DNA of 64,000 nt, taken from NCBI RefSeq assembly GCF_016765655.2, contig NZ_CP086107.1, positions 1 to 64,000 on the forward strand, read 5' to 3'. Shown here one piece after another: positions 27,195 through 35,498 of this stretch. Positions within the stretch are counted from its first letter, which is position 1. Each line of letters starts with the position of its first letter. This DNA is from Skermanella mucosa (GTDB lineage Bacteria > Pseudomonadota > Alphaproteobacteria > Azospirillales > Azospirillaceae). The notes under the pieces are model-generated. The model was given only the letters and a program-made list of their open reading frames with translations. It searched no databases and had not been told where the DNA came from. The position numbers were made by a program, and so were the translations under genes.

Positions 27195-28500
27195 CAGGAC
27201 GCGGAAAAACGGGCCTTCGCAGCGCCCTTGCCTCCGCTGAGGCTTGATGAGGGCGCTTTGGACGCCCGTTTTGGTCGAGATGTAGCGGTTTGCCTTGATC
27301 CAGGGCTCGCGGAGCCGCCGTTCAGGCGGACTCCGGACGTGATTATGCCGCAGCCAGCAGCTTGGGCAGGCGGATCAGGTTGTAGGCCGCGGCGGTCAGC
27401 GTGAACATCCAACCGACACGGGCCGTGCCGCGATGACGCGTTTTGCGCAAGCCGGCTCCCTTGATCCAGCCGAACACCTCTTCGATCCGCTTGCGGATAC
27501 GCTGGCTGACGGCGTAGCCGGGGTGGCGGGTGGTCCGGCCGTCGATCGCCGAGCGGCGGTTGTTCGTGTTCTGGGCGACGTGCGGGGCCGCGCCCAACTC
27601 GCGCATGTTCGCCACGAAATCCCTGGTGTCGTAGGCCTTGTCGGCCCCGACCGTGATGCGGTGGCGGCCCGGAATGGCCTCGACCATGGCCACCGCCGCC
27701 TCGCGCTCGGCCAAGCCGGTGGCCGCCGTCAGCCGGACATCCACCACCAGGGCGTGGCGGTTCTCCATCAGCGCATGACCCATGAAGGCCAGCTTCGCCG
27801 GCTGCCCGTTGCCCTTGCGGTACAGCCGCGCCTCGGGATCGGTAGTCGAGGCGTGGGTCTCGTTGGAGCGCTTCTCGCCATGGAAGTCGCGTTCGCCGTT
27901 GCGTCCCGGCCCCGGCGGCTCGCCGCTGCCGTCCTTGGGCCGGAAGCTCTTCACCGAGGCCCACGCTTCAATCAGCGTGCCGTCCACCGAGAAATGCTCG
28001 TCCGACAGCAGCGTTTTGACCCGCGGCTGATCCAGCACGGTGGCCAGGAACTTGGCCGCCACATCGCCGGCCAGCAGCCGTTCACGGTTCTTGGTGAACA
28101 CCGTCACGTCCCACACCGGCGCGTCCATCGACAGGCCGACGAACCAGCGGAACAGCAGATTGTAATCGAGCTGTTCCATCAGCTGACGCTCCGAGCGCAC
28201 CGAGTAGAAGGCCTGCAGCAGCAGCGCCCGCAGCAGCTTCTCCGGCGGGATCGATGGTCGCCCAATCCTGGAGTACAGCCCCTCGAAGGCCGGCGACATC
28301 ACCTCCAGCGCCTCGTCCACGATGGCCCGGATCGGCCGCAACGGATGGCTCGCCGGAACCCGCGCTTCACAGCTCACGTAGCTGAACAGACCCTCGCTGC
28401 GTTCGTCCAATCCCCGCATCGTCCCCTCGCCGGCCGCAGTCTCCACCACCGAAGAGAATCACGACCGCCCGCCCGTGCACAGCCCTTCTTCCGCAGCCTG
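27195..28500 (-). mobile_element. IS5-family element
   Basis: 1306 bp. Ends CAGGACGCGGAAAAACGGGC at left and the complement of CAGGCTGCGGAAGAAGGGCT at right. Flanks CTAA (27191-27194) and CTAG (28501-28504) fit the YTAR target preference of the IS5 subgroup, although the duplication is not exact. It cuts the IS6 transposase fragment. Confidence 0.82.
27343..28419 (-). CDS. IS5-family transposase
   Basis: 358 residues from MRGLDERSEGLFSYV. A DUF772 N-terminal domain (HPLRPIRAIVDEALEVMSP to LMEQLDYNLLFRWFVGL) is followed by a DDE_Tnp_1-type core: first Asp in HFSVDGTLIEAWASV, second in VGADKAYDTRDFV and Glu in RKRIEEVFGWIKG. Full length and unbroken, so potentially active. Confidence 0.93.
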   Translation of the reverse strand: MRGLDERSEGLFSYVSCEARVPASHPLRPIRAIVDEALEVMSPAFEGLYSRIGRPSIPPEKLLRALLLQAFYSVRSERQLMEQLDYNLLFRWFVGLSMDAPVWDVTVFTKNRERLLAGDVAAKFLATVLDQPRVKTLLSDEHFSVDGTLIEAWASVKSFRPKDGSGEPPGPGRNGERDFHGEKRSNETHASTTDPEARLYRKGNGQPAKLAFMGHALMENRHALVVDVRLTAATGLAEREAAVAMVEAIPGRHRITVGADKAYDTRDFVANMRELGAAPHVAQNTNNRRSAIDGRTTRHPGYAVSQRIRKRIEEVFGWIKGAGLRKTRHRGTARVGWMFTLTAAAYNLIRLPKLLAAA

Positions 28501-28731
28501 CTAGACGCCATCACGGCCGGGAAAGTGCGACCGCGGCGGTTCTGCTGCATTCTCTCGAAGCGGTCGAGGCGCTTGCGTCCCGATCAGTCAGATTGTCGCT
28601 GGGCATCCCGTTCCCCGAAAAGTGACCCGTGTATTCCAATTCCAGCGGTGAGCCGACCGGCCGCTCAAGGCCTAGTGCACTGACGCCGACAAGGGATTCA
28701 CACGAGGGCGGCATTGTGCGAGTCTGGGGTC

Positions 28732-28902
28732 ATGGCCCAGACAGTCAGCGTCATCGTCAGCCCTGAGGACCGCGCGCGGTTGGCCGCCGTTATCGGGGAC
28801 CGCAGCCGCCCGCTCAAACACACGCAGCGGGCCCGTATCGTGCTTCTGTCGGCGGATCGGCTGCCGGTCCTGGAAATCGCCCGGCAGACCGGGGTAATAC
28901 CA
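28732..28902 (+). pseudogene. IS630-type transposase, N-terminal fragment
   Basis: Only the first 55 or so residues (MAQTVSVIVSPEDRARLAAV, then HTQRARIVLLSADRLPVLEIARQTGV) of an IS630-family helix-turn-helix region. It is interrupted by a second IS630 element at 28898. The 230 bp to its left (28501-28731) hold no gene. The C-terminal part was not found to the right of the insertion. Confidence 0.75.
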
Positions 28903-30098
28903 AATTCAGGAAGTTCTGACTGGTAGGGCCCAGGGGTAACCGCATGTGGACTGGATCCGTCCGGGCTGGCTGATCAGAGTATTCCAAGTTGTGCAGCAGA
29001 CCTCGATGATGTGGTTGAGATCGGTGAAGAGGCGGTGTGAGAGCAAGGTGTCGCGCATGACTTGCCACAGACGCTCGATGGCATTGAGTTCCGGGCTGTA
29101 GGGCGGCAGCGGGACCAAGGTGATGTTGGCCGGCACCTCGAGATCGTTTGCGACGTGCCAGCCGGCGCCGTCGATCAGCACGGCGGCGTGTGCGGCCTTG
29201 CCGACGGCCTGGCTGATCTCGGCGAGCATGAGGTTCATCGCCTCGGTGCTGACCCGGCTGACCACCAGCGCCACCCCGGTGTCGCGCTCCGGACAAACCG
29301 CGCCGAAGATGTAGGCGGATTTGAAGCGATGGTCGCGCACCGCTCGAGGCCGCGTGCCGGTCGGTGCCCACAGGTGGGTCAGCGAGCCTTTCTGGCCGAC
29401 CCTGGCTTCGTCCTGGAACCAGACCTCCACCCGCTCGACTTCGGGATGCTGATCACGGATGCATGCCAGCGTCTGGCCGAAGTTTTTTTAAATGTCTCCT
29501 GGGCCGCAAGGTCGGTCTTGGGGTGGATCGGCCGGGGCTTCAGCCAGGAAAAGCCCATCCGGCGCAGCACGGCGTGCATGCCGCCCTGGCTGTAGTCGGC
29601 GCCGAAGTGCCGCAGCGACAACGCGTGGATATGGGACAGCCGGAACTCGACCACACCGTCGCGCTCGACCTGCGGACCGTCCGCGATCAGGGCGGCCAGT
29701 TCCGGGAGCAGTTCCTCGGCCAGCAGGCAGGGCCGTCCAGGCCGGGCACGGTCGCGCAGGCCCGCAACACCCGCTTCGTTGAAGCGGTGAACCCAGTCGC
29801 GCAGGGTCTGCCGATCCATTCCCCCGATGCGAGCGGCCTGTTCGCGGCTGACACCATCGAGCACCGCCGCCAGCGCCAGAAGCCGGCTGGATACCCGACC
29901 ATCCCGCTCCAGACGGGCAAGGCGCCGCAACTCGCTGGCCTCGATGTCTCGTCGGATCGCAACAGCCACCATCATGTCCCTCCGCAGATTAATGCGGTGA
30001 AACCGCATCACAAACTGCCCGATCCCACAAGCCCCGGTAGAAGCCTCTCGCCAAGACGGTGCGCCCTCTTCAAGAGTCAGCATTTACTGAATGCGGTA
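28898..30098 (-). mobile_element. IS630-family element
   Basis: Ends resemble each other (TACC, ATTCAG and CTGACT in order) and are bounded by TA at 28898-28899 and 30097-30098, as expected for IS630/Tc1-type insertion at TA. It lies inside the first IS630 fragment. Its right end is 2 bp from the IS5 element beginning at 30101. Confidence 0.82.
28906..29975 (-). CDS. IS630 transposase, two frames joined at an A-run (putative -1 frameshift)
   Basis: Upstream frame 29975-29379 carries HTH domains (DGVSREQAARIGGMDRQTLR, LSHIHALSLRHFGADYS). Downstream frame to 28906 has the DDE core: VWFQDEARVGQKGS, LIDGAGWHVANDLEV and PPYSPELNAIERLWQVM. The frames meet at TTTAAAAAAACTTC near 29485; a -1 slip there gives ETFKKNFGQTLACIRD, the expected family sequence. 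Several IS630 members use programmed frameshifting, so this is probably functional, but a 1-bp mutation in the A-run cannot be ruled out. Confidence 0.82.
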
Positions 30099-30100
30099 TG

Positions 30101-31098
30101 AGAGGGTGTTTAGGTGAACGCGAGCTAAATTAGAGCCGAAAGTCACGTTGTCGGCTTCAGGTATTTTTCCAGCCGTATGATCAGGATGCGGCTCATGGCC
30201 ATGTAGAGGAACATCTCGCCGGTTTCCGGTAGTCGTTCATAGTCCTTGGCCAGGCGGCGGTTGCGGCAGAACCAAGCCAGCGACCTTTCAACCACCCACC
30301 GGCGCGGTAAGACATGGAAGCCGGCAGGAATGGTCGGGGGCTCCTGACCGGGAGCACACCAGAACCCCCGGGCGCCGGTCCACCAATGCCTGGCGATCGT
30401 CAGCGTCCATCCAAGGTTTTCCTGGATCCAGCTTCTCAGGCCTTGATAGCTGCTGTCGGCCCAGACCAGCACGATGGTGGGGAACAGGATGTGCAGGCAG
30501 GTGAGCAGGAGCATGCCGCCCGACTTGTCATGGATGTCGGCCGGGTGGATCTTGGCTTTCAGCAAGGTGCCCTCGGTATCGACCAGCACCTGACGCTTCC
30601 GGCCGGTCACCTTCTTGCCGCCGTCATAGCCGCGCGGACCACCGGCCTCGGTGGTCTTGACCGACTGGCTGTCGATTACCGCCGCGGTGGGTTGGGGCTT
30701 GCGTCCCTTGGCGACCCGATGACGCTCGCGCAGGACCTGGTTGACCCGCTCCCAGGTCCCCTTCCGGCGCCAGGTGCACAGATGATAATAGACATCCTCC
30801 CACGGCGGCAGATCGTGAGGCATCATACGCCAGGGGATACCGCCCCGCAGAACATAGAAGCAGCCATCGACGATCCGCCGCAGACTGTAGTGCCGCTGGC
30901 CACGCCGTCCATGGCTGTGCTCAAGCAACGGCCGGATCAATTCCCATTGCTGATCCGTCAGATCTGTTGGGTAGGGTTTGTCCGCCATCGCGTCCTCCTG
31001 GATCCCGCTGCGCCCCTTACCAGATCAACAATCGATCAGTCCCAAGCCTCACGCTTCCCATAGCTCAAATTTAGCTCGCGTTCACCTCAACACCCTCT
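30101..31098 (-). mobile_element. IS5-family element (second type)
   Basis: 998 bp with inverted repeats AGAGGGTGTT then AGGTGAACGCGAGCTAAAT at left and the near-exact complement at right. No matching target duplication remains, probably because the left flank was changed by the IS630 element 2 bp away. It splits a third IS5-type transposase gene at its right end. Confidence 0.85.
30143..30988 (-). CDS. IS5-family transposase
   Basis: 281 residues, unbroken. Opens MADKPYPTDLTDQQWELIRP, with the DUF4096-like N-terminal region (YSLRRIVDGCFYVLRGGIPW). DDE residues lie in AAVIDSQSVKTTE, IVLVWADSSYQGL and RRWVVERSLAWFCRNRRLAK. Distinct from the 358-residue IS5 transposase at 27.3 kb and from the fragment at 31.1 kb. 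Confidence 0.94.
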   Translation of the reverse strand: MADKPYPTDLTDQQWELIRPLLEHSHGRRGQRHYSLRRIVDGCFYVLRGGIPWRMMPHDLPPWEDVYYHLCTWRRKGTWERVNQVLRERHRVAKGRKPQPTAAVIDSQSVKTTEAGGPRGYDGGKKVTGRKRQVLVDTEGTLLKAKIHPADIHDKSGGMLLLTCLHILFPTIVLVWADSSYQGLRSWIQENLGWTLTIARHWWTGARGFWCAPGQEPPTIPAGFHVLPRRWVVERSLAWFCRNRRLAKDYERLPETGEMFLYMAMSRILIIRLEKYLKPTT

Positions 31099-31408
31099 GA
31101 TCCGGCACCGGCAGATCCAGCCCCATCAGCTCGAGCAGTGAGCCGACCAGCCCTTCGGTTTGCCGCAGCGGCTGGTGAAACACTGTCCTCAAGATCAGCG
31201 ATGTCTCGATCGCGAGATCCGAGTAGTGTGCCTGTCCGCCCGGCGTGGTCCGCGGCGCCGCCTGCCCGGCTGCGATCGCCTCGTCCGTGAACCAGATCGT
31301 CAGCGAGCCGCGCTTTCGCAGCCCAGCCTCATAGTCTCGCCAGTTCGTCACCTTGTAGCGGGTCTTCGGAATCCGATGGCGGCGGTCGGCATGGTACTTG
31401 TGCGGCAT
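31099..31408 (-). pseudogene. IS5-family transposase, N-terminal fragment (third type)
   Basis: 103 residues beginning MPHKYHADRRHRIPKTRYKV, then RKRGSLTIWFTDEAIAA and LRQTEGLVGSLLELMGLDLP, ending at LPVPDQ where the neighbouring IS5 element begins. Same family as the fragments at 18.0 kb (MPYKINQSRRHK) and 57.4 kb (MPNKHNDARRHH). The catalytic domain is absent. Confidence 0.88.
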
Positions 31409-31999
31409 GGTCAGAAAGGGCGATCAGAAAGGGGCTTGCCTTCTATCCAGCCTCATCCGCCTGGGCAACTGCGATATCCCTGCACCATCTATGGACGGCC
31501 CCCCGCCTTGCAAGAGTTTCTTACAGCGTTCAGACGTAGTGAGTCGGTTGCTGCCATCTATCCGGCCTGTTGTGCAGCTTTCAGGCTGCTGGCCCTGATG
31601 AAGATCCGCGGATCGACGCCCAATCAAACCAGCGAGCTCGGTGGCTCATTGGTGCAGGCGGGTTTGGCCGATCCCGGTCCGACCTGTCGTGTCATCACGC
31701 CGTCAGTCACCCTCGCAAACCGAAGGAGAGCCTCATGTGCCGCCCTCGGCGCCGTGACGGCTGCCGAGCCTGCGGCGCTGTCTCATCCTGTTCTTTCTCC
31801 TAATCCCAACCTCTTTGTTCGATCGGCGGAACCACCTCTCCGTCCCGACCTGTCTTTATCAGGAGCGCCGCGCGCAGCGGACGGCAAGGCTGGCCCGCCA
31901 GGGCCACCGCCGAAGGCGGCTTGGCCTTGCCGGAGCGAGCACGGTGCTATTCTGCCGCAGGTCGGGATCCCCAGTGCGAATGGCGCCTTCATCGCTGCC
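31409..31999 (-). other. non-coding region 3-prime of IS110 recombinase, candidate bridge RNA
   Basis: About 590 bp without a supported gene, downstream of the IS110 recombinase. It contains a nested hairpin (GGCAAGGC at 31883-31890 pairing with GCCTTGCC at 31924-31931, enclosing CCGCC-GAA-GGCGG). In the IS1111 subgroup of IS110 the structured bridge RNA that pairs with target and donor lies downstream of the recombinase, and the upstream flank here is short, which favours that layout. RNA boundaries and loops are not resolved. Confidence 0.4.
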
Positions 32000-33028
32000 T
32001 CACGCCGTCGCCGGTTCAGCCGTCACGGCAGGCTTGCGGTAATCCTCACCGCGCGCCATCACCGCCCAGGCAATCCGGGCCAGCTTGTTGGCCAGCGCCA
32101 CCGCCGCGACGTTGAAGGGCCGCCGTTTCAGCAATCCGGCAAGCCAGGGCGACTTCGTGCCATGCCAGCGTATCACCGCCCGCGCGCCATTCACCAGCAT
32201 CCGGCGCAGATAACCGTCGCCCGCCTTGGAGATGCCGCCCAGGCGTTCCTTGCCGCCGCTCGAGTTCTGGCGCGGCACCAGGCCGAGCCAGGCCGCCAGG
32301 TGACGACCTGACTCGAAGACCGTGGCGTCGCCGACCGTCGCCGTCAGTGCTGTCGCGGTGATCGGACCAATGCCGGGAACCGTCATCAGCCGCTGACACA
32401 CCTTGTCCGCCTGAGCCTGCTCGGCCAACCAGGCGTCGATGTCCTCGACCCGCCGTTCGGTGTCGCGCAGCTGGTCGACAAGACTTTGGAGAACGCTTCG
32501 CGCCAGAGCGGGAACCCGGGTATCCTCCAGGTCGGCCACTACGGCGGTCAGCTGCGCGATCCTGCCGGCGCCCTGGGGTGCGATGATGCCGAACTCGGCG
32601 AGGTGAGCGCGCAGCGCGTTAATCAGCTGCGTCTTCTGGGCGACCAGCGTCTCGCGCACCCGGTGGATCGCCAGGGTGCTCTGCTGCTCCTCGCTCTTGA
32701 CCGCGACGAACCGCATGCTCGGTCGCTGCACCGCCTCGCAGATCGCCTCGGCGTCGGCCCGGTCATTCTTCTGCCGCTTCACGTAAGGCTTGACGTACTG
32801 CGGCGCCATCAGGCGCACCGTATGACCGAGCCGGGCGAGCTCTCTTGCCCAGAAATGCGACCCGGCACACGCCTCCATCCCAACCACGCACACGGGCAGG
32901 TTGGCGAAGAACGCCAGCACCGCGTCCCGCCGCAGACGCTTCGTCACAACAACCTTGCCCTGGGCATCAACGCCGTGAACCTGAAATACCGACTTCGCCA
33001 GATCGAGACCGATGAACGCCGTAGACAT
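32000..33028 (-). CDS. IS110-family recombinase
   Basis: 342 residues. RuvC-like DEDD N-terminus: D in FIGLDLAKSVFQVHGV, E in VVGMEACAGSHFW, then KRQKNDRADAEAICEAV. A coiled-coil middle precedes the Tnp20 domain (MTVPGIGPITATALTATVGD, then the serine-containing RQNSSGGKERLGGISKAGDG). IS110 recombinases use an element-encoded bridge RNA to choose their targets. Full length, no lesion. It has inserted in the tnpC of a third IS66 element at about 33117. Confidence 0.94.
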   Translation of the reverse strand: MSTAFIGLDLAKSVFQVHGVDAQGKVVVTKRLRRDAVLAFFANLPVCVVGMEACAGSHFWARELARLGHTVRLMAPQYVKPYVKRQKNDRADAEAICEAVQRPSMRFVAVKSEEQQSTLAIHRVRETLVAQKTQLINALRAHLAEFGIIAPQGAGRIAQLTAVVADLEDTRVPALARSVLQSLVDQLRDTERRVEDIDAWLAEQAQADKVCQRLMTVPGIGPITATALTATVGDATVFESGRHLAAWLGLVPRQNSSGGKERLGGISKAGDGYLRRMLVNGARAVIRWHGTKSPWLAGLLKRRPFNVAAVALANKLARIAWAVMARGEDYRKPAVTAEPATA

Positions 33029-33107
33029 CGCACACTCTCCGGGATGAAGGGGACCTATCCGTCATATGGCACTGAACGAGCGTCGATGCGGGGGACCGTC
33101 CATCTCA

Positions 33108-33665
33108 TCAAACCACCTCGCTGCAACTCCTGTAGCCGTAGATCGGGCGCCGGATGACCCTGACACGCAGGCGCAGGGGGACGGCATCCAGGCGCTCGGT
33201 TTCCTCGACGTCGATCTGGTGCATCGCCCCGCCGCAGCACGGGCAGCTTCGGCTCTCCGGCTCGATCACCACCTCATAGCGCTCGAGATGGGCCGGCAGG
33301 TGACCGAGGTTGCGCCGTGCCGGGGTTCGCCGGGAACGCCGGCTTGCATCACTGTCCCCGGCATCCTGCCGGGTGGCCTTGGTCGCCGCGATCTCCTGCT
33401 CGACGTTTTCCAAGGTCAGTTGGAACTGGTCGGGATCCAGGCGCTCGGACTTGCGACCGAACTGCGCCCGGACCAACTGCCTGACCACAAGCTCCAGCCG
33501 CTGGCGCTCGGCATCGGCCTCCTCGAAGGCGCCCTTGAAGTGATCGCGCTCGATCTCCAGAGCGTTGAGCGCTTCTCGCTGCCGCTCAACAAGGACTTCC
33601 ATCTCGATCAGCCTGGCCTTCAGCTGATCTGAATTGGGCATGTCTTCGAAGCCGATGGTTGACAT
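33108..33665 (-). pseudogene. tnpC: IS66 TnpC, N-terminal fragment
   Basis: 185 residues: long N-terminal coiled coil (MPNSDQLKARLIEMEVLVE onward), QLVRAQFGRKSERLDPDQF, and the first zinc knuckle CPCCGGAMHQID. It breaks after YGYRSCSEVV, in the middle of the second knuckle, where IS110 sequence supplies the stop. No DDE domain remains. Confidence 0.9.
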
Positions 33666-33710
33666 GGCGCAATTATACTTGAACCATTCGAGATGATCTA
33701 CGCCTTTGTC

Positions 33711-34064
33711 TCAGCACGCGGCCAACGGGCGGGTAACCGGCGGCACCTGCAAGCGTTCCCAGGGCAAGCCGGACAACAGGGCGGACATCTGCAACGCCGA
33801 CAGCCGGACCACGCCGTCAGTCACGGGCGGCCACTTGAATCGGCCGGCTTCCAGTCTCTTCGTTATAAGAACCAGACCGGTGCCGTCATAGAGGATCAGC
33901 TTCACCCGGTCCGGACGCCGCGAGCGGAACACAAAGACATCGCCGGCGAAGGGATCAAGACGCAGGGTGACCTGCACCAGGGCCGCCAGGCTGTCCATAC
34001 CGCGGCGGAAATCGACCGGCACCGGCCAGACCAGCACTCGGATACCGGGCGGCAACGTGATCAT
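33711..34064 (-). CDS. tnpB: IS66 accessory protein TnpB (third element)
   Basis: 117-residue IS66 Orf2 protein from ATG 34064 (MITLPPGIRVLVWPVPVDFR). It keeps the signatures PVDFRRGMDSLAALVQ, PFAGDVFVFRSRRPDRVKL and FKWPPVTDGVVRLSA. Intact, but its element is not, because tnpC is truncated. Confidence 0.92.
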   Translation of the reverse strand: MITLPPGIRVLVWPVPVDFRRGMDSLAALVQVTLRLDPFAGDVFVFRSRRPDRVKLILYDGTGLVLITKRLEAGRFKWPPVTDGVVRLSALQMSALLSGLPWERLQVPPVTRPLAAC

Positions 34065-34482
34065 GCCAGCTCCGGACCACCTCGAGAACCTGGCGCAGGG
34101 CCGCGGCATCGACGGTGCCGGTGAGACGGACCGAAACGGACCCGATGACGATCTCGATAAGTCCGTTGGCAACGGACGCTTCGGGCGCCTCCGACACGAC
34201 CGTGACCGGAACGAAGCCAAGCGCCTCGCCTGCTTGCCCGGCCTTCGCCGGTCGAGCTCCGAAGGCGGTTCGCCAGCCGTAGAGTTGATTGCGGTGAATG
34301 CCATGTCGCCGGGCGACCGCCGCCATGATCACGCCGGGTTCCAGGCTCTCCGCGACAATCCTGGCCTTGTCCTCCTCCGACCAGCGGCGTCGGCGCTCAA
34401 GCCCCGTGATCACCTCGATGCGCCGGAGCGGTTCGTCCCTGATGGCGTCTGTATGGGGCAAATTATGCTGCAAACGATCCAT
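33955..34482 (-). CDS. tnpA: IS66 accessory protein TnpA (third element), read-through 3-prime end
   Basis: HTH protein of IS66 (SEEDKARIVAESLEPGVIMA, then ARRHGIHRNQLYGWR). The normal end should be at the ATGA shared with tnpB at 34064, but here the frame reads past it as VVRSWHDHV and goes on about 110 bp into tnpB. A 1-bp change just upstream of 34064 explains this best, giving a 175-residue product with about 36 foreign residues. Confidence 0.8.
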   Translation of the reverse strand: MDRLQHNLPHTDAIRDEPLRRIEVITGLERRRRWSEEDKARIVAESLEPGVIMAAVARRHGIHRNQLYGWRTAFGARPAKAGQAGEALGFVPVTVVSEAPEASVANGLIEIVIGSVSVRLTGTVDAAALRQVLEVVRSWHDHVAARYPSAGLAGAGRFPPRYGQPGGPGAGHPAS

Positions 34483-34563
34483 GCCGGAAGTCCCCTGAAA
34501 ACGGAACTTCCAATCCTGGAGCGACTGTCAGATCACGCAAGGTGCCCGCCAGACGACGCTTAC

Positions 34564-34683
34564 AGTCTTAGGCACGGGCGGCTCTCGCCGGCAAGAGCAT
34601 CCAGAAGCACGATGGTCTGCCCATTTCAGCCTTGCCCGAGGAAAATCCCTTCACCCTCGCTCAGATCGAGCAGGATGACTGGT
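34564..34683 (+). pseudogene. DUF29-family protein, C-terminal fragment
   Basis: Frame from the IS66 end to TGA at 34683 reads ARAALAGKSIQKHDGLPISA and LPEENPFTLAQIEQDDWYPD, the usual end of DUF29 proteins (small alphaproteobacterial proteins of unknown function, multiplied in many Rhodospirillales). The N-terminal part is lost to the left of the IS66 element. Short fragment, motif-based call. Confidence 0.65.
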
Positions 34684-34689
34684 ATCCCG

Positions 34690-34900
34690 ATCCGCCCGCT
34701 TGAACTCGTTGCTACATCTGCTGGCGCTGGGCGACCTCAAGTGCGGCATGTGCGGCAGAGGGCGGCGGCAGGTGCGGCAGAGCGCGACACAGGGCGGCAA
34801 GGGGGCGGCAGAAGGCGGCAAGCGGGGCGGCATGGGGCGCGGCAATAGGCGGCAGCGGAGCGGCACGGGCGGCGGCGTCGGATGCGAAAAAGGGCATGCT
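34690..34900. repeat. GGCGGCA-type low-complexity repeat region
   Basis: Many irregular repeats of GCGGCA and GGCGGCA over about 200 bp. All overlapping frames give low-complexity products (Gly/Arg-rich on one strand, Ala/Pro-rich on the other). I regard it as non-coding. Confidence 0.65.
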
Positions 34901-34948
34901 GCTTCTCCGGGTTCCTTTGCTCAAAGGCCGGAGCCCCTGGCGCGTCCG

Positions 34949-35045
34949 GTGGCCAACACGGGAGCCAACATGGCCAACAAAACATGCAACATGAGGCCAA
35001 CAGAAGGCGGCAAGGGCCAACACTGAATCCAACACAGGGCCAACG
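34949..35045. repeat. iteron-like GGCCAACA repeats
   Basis: CCAAC occurs at least seven times in about 95 bp, mostly as GGCCAACA or GAGCCAACA, in the same orientation and at irregular spacing of 8-21 bp, just left of an AT-rich segment. Confidence 0.65.
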
Positions 35046-35049
35046 CCGT

Positions 35050-35137
35050 TGCGAAAATATACTATATTAGGTTGTAGAAAATCACCAAAAACAACTTGAT
35101 CTGACCGAAAAGAGCGTCGTTAGAGTATATTTTCGCA
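35050..35137. repeat. 14-bp perfect inverted repeat around AT-rich DNA
   Basis: TGCGAAAATATACT at 35050-35063 and AGTATATTTTCGCA at 35124-35137; similarity extends outward (GCCG versus GCCGC) for several more bases. The 60-nt spacer has no gene. It could be the ends of a tiny mobile element, a regulatory site or part of an origin or partition locus; there is no protein evidence to decide. Confidence 0.75.
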
Positions 35138-35300
35138 GCGGCGCTAGTTGTGCCGCATGAAACTAGTCGGTCATAGATAAGGCACTGATACAAAAAGATA
35201 AAATCCTTTCACCAGCATAAAACCGGCAAAAACCCGGGCATATTGATGCACAGGTGTGACACCCATTGTACAACAATGCCGCGACACAACCACGACCCCC

Positions 35301-35325
35301 GCCAGGCCCCGCCAGGCCCCGCCAG
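35301..35325. repeat. 10-bp tandem repeat
   Basis: GCCAGGCCCC twice in tandem followed by a partial GCCAG. Small, no gene overlaps it. Confidence 0.7.
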
Positions 35326-35467
35326 CGCCGTCCTGACGACCCGACCCATCGCTGTCAAGGTGCACGCAATTTTTGCGTCAAGTACCCATCAATCTGGATT
35401 GATGCTCTCCAACACCTGTTCGGCCGCAACGGCACAGCGCTTTGCTTTGCACACATTACCGAATGAG

Positions 35468-35485
35468 CCTATAACCTGTTATAGG
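35468..35485. promoter_or_regulatory. palindromic operator candidate of mazEF
   Basis: CCTATAAC-CT-GTTATAGG, perfect 8-bp arms and 2-nt centre, 13 nt upstream of the antitoxin ATG. The position suits autorepression by the antitoxin/toxin complex, as is usual for MazEF systems; the TATAAC part may also serve as a -10 element. Confidence 0.7.
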
Positions 35486-35498
35486 TATGGAGGTCGAG

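Larger units (their letters stand above)
33117..34563 (-). mobile_element. third IS66-family element, truncated
   Basis: The right end carries the IS66 terminal repeat (complement of GTAAGCGTCGTCTGGCGGGC) ending at 34563. tnpA, tnpB and the first third of tnpC follow on the minus strand; the rest of tnpC and the other end are missing beyond the IS110 insertion. A different lineage from copies 1 and 2. Confidence 0.88.

Noticed and set aside
34712-35035. 107-residue minus-strand and 108-residue plus-strand open frames
   Set aside because: Both are produced by GGCGGCA and CCAACA repeats and have low-complexity composition with no ribosome-binding site.
35301-35325. CRISPR-like or minisatellite array
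   Set aside because: Only two and a half 10-bp units without spacers; no CRISPR array or cas gene was seen anywhere in the window.
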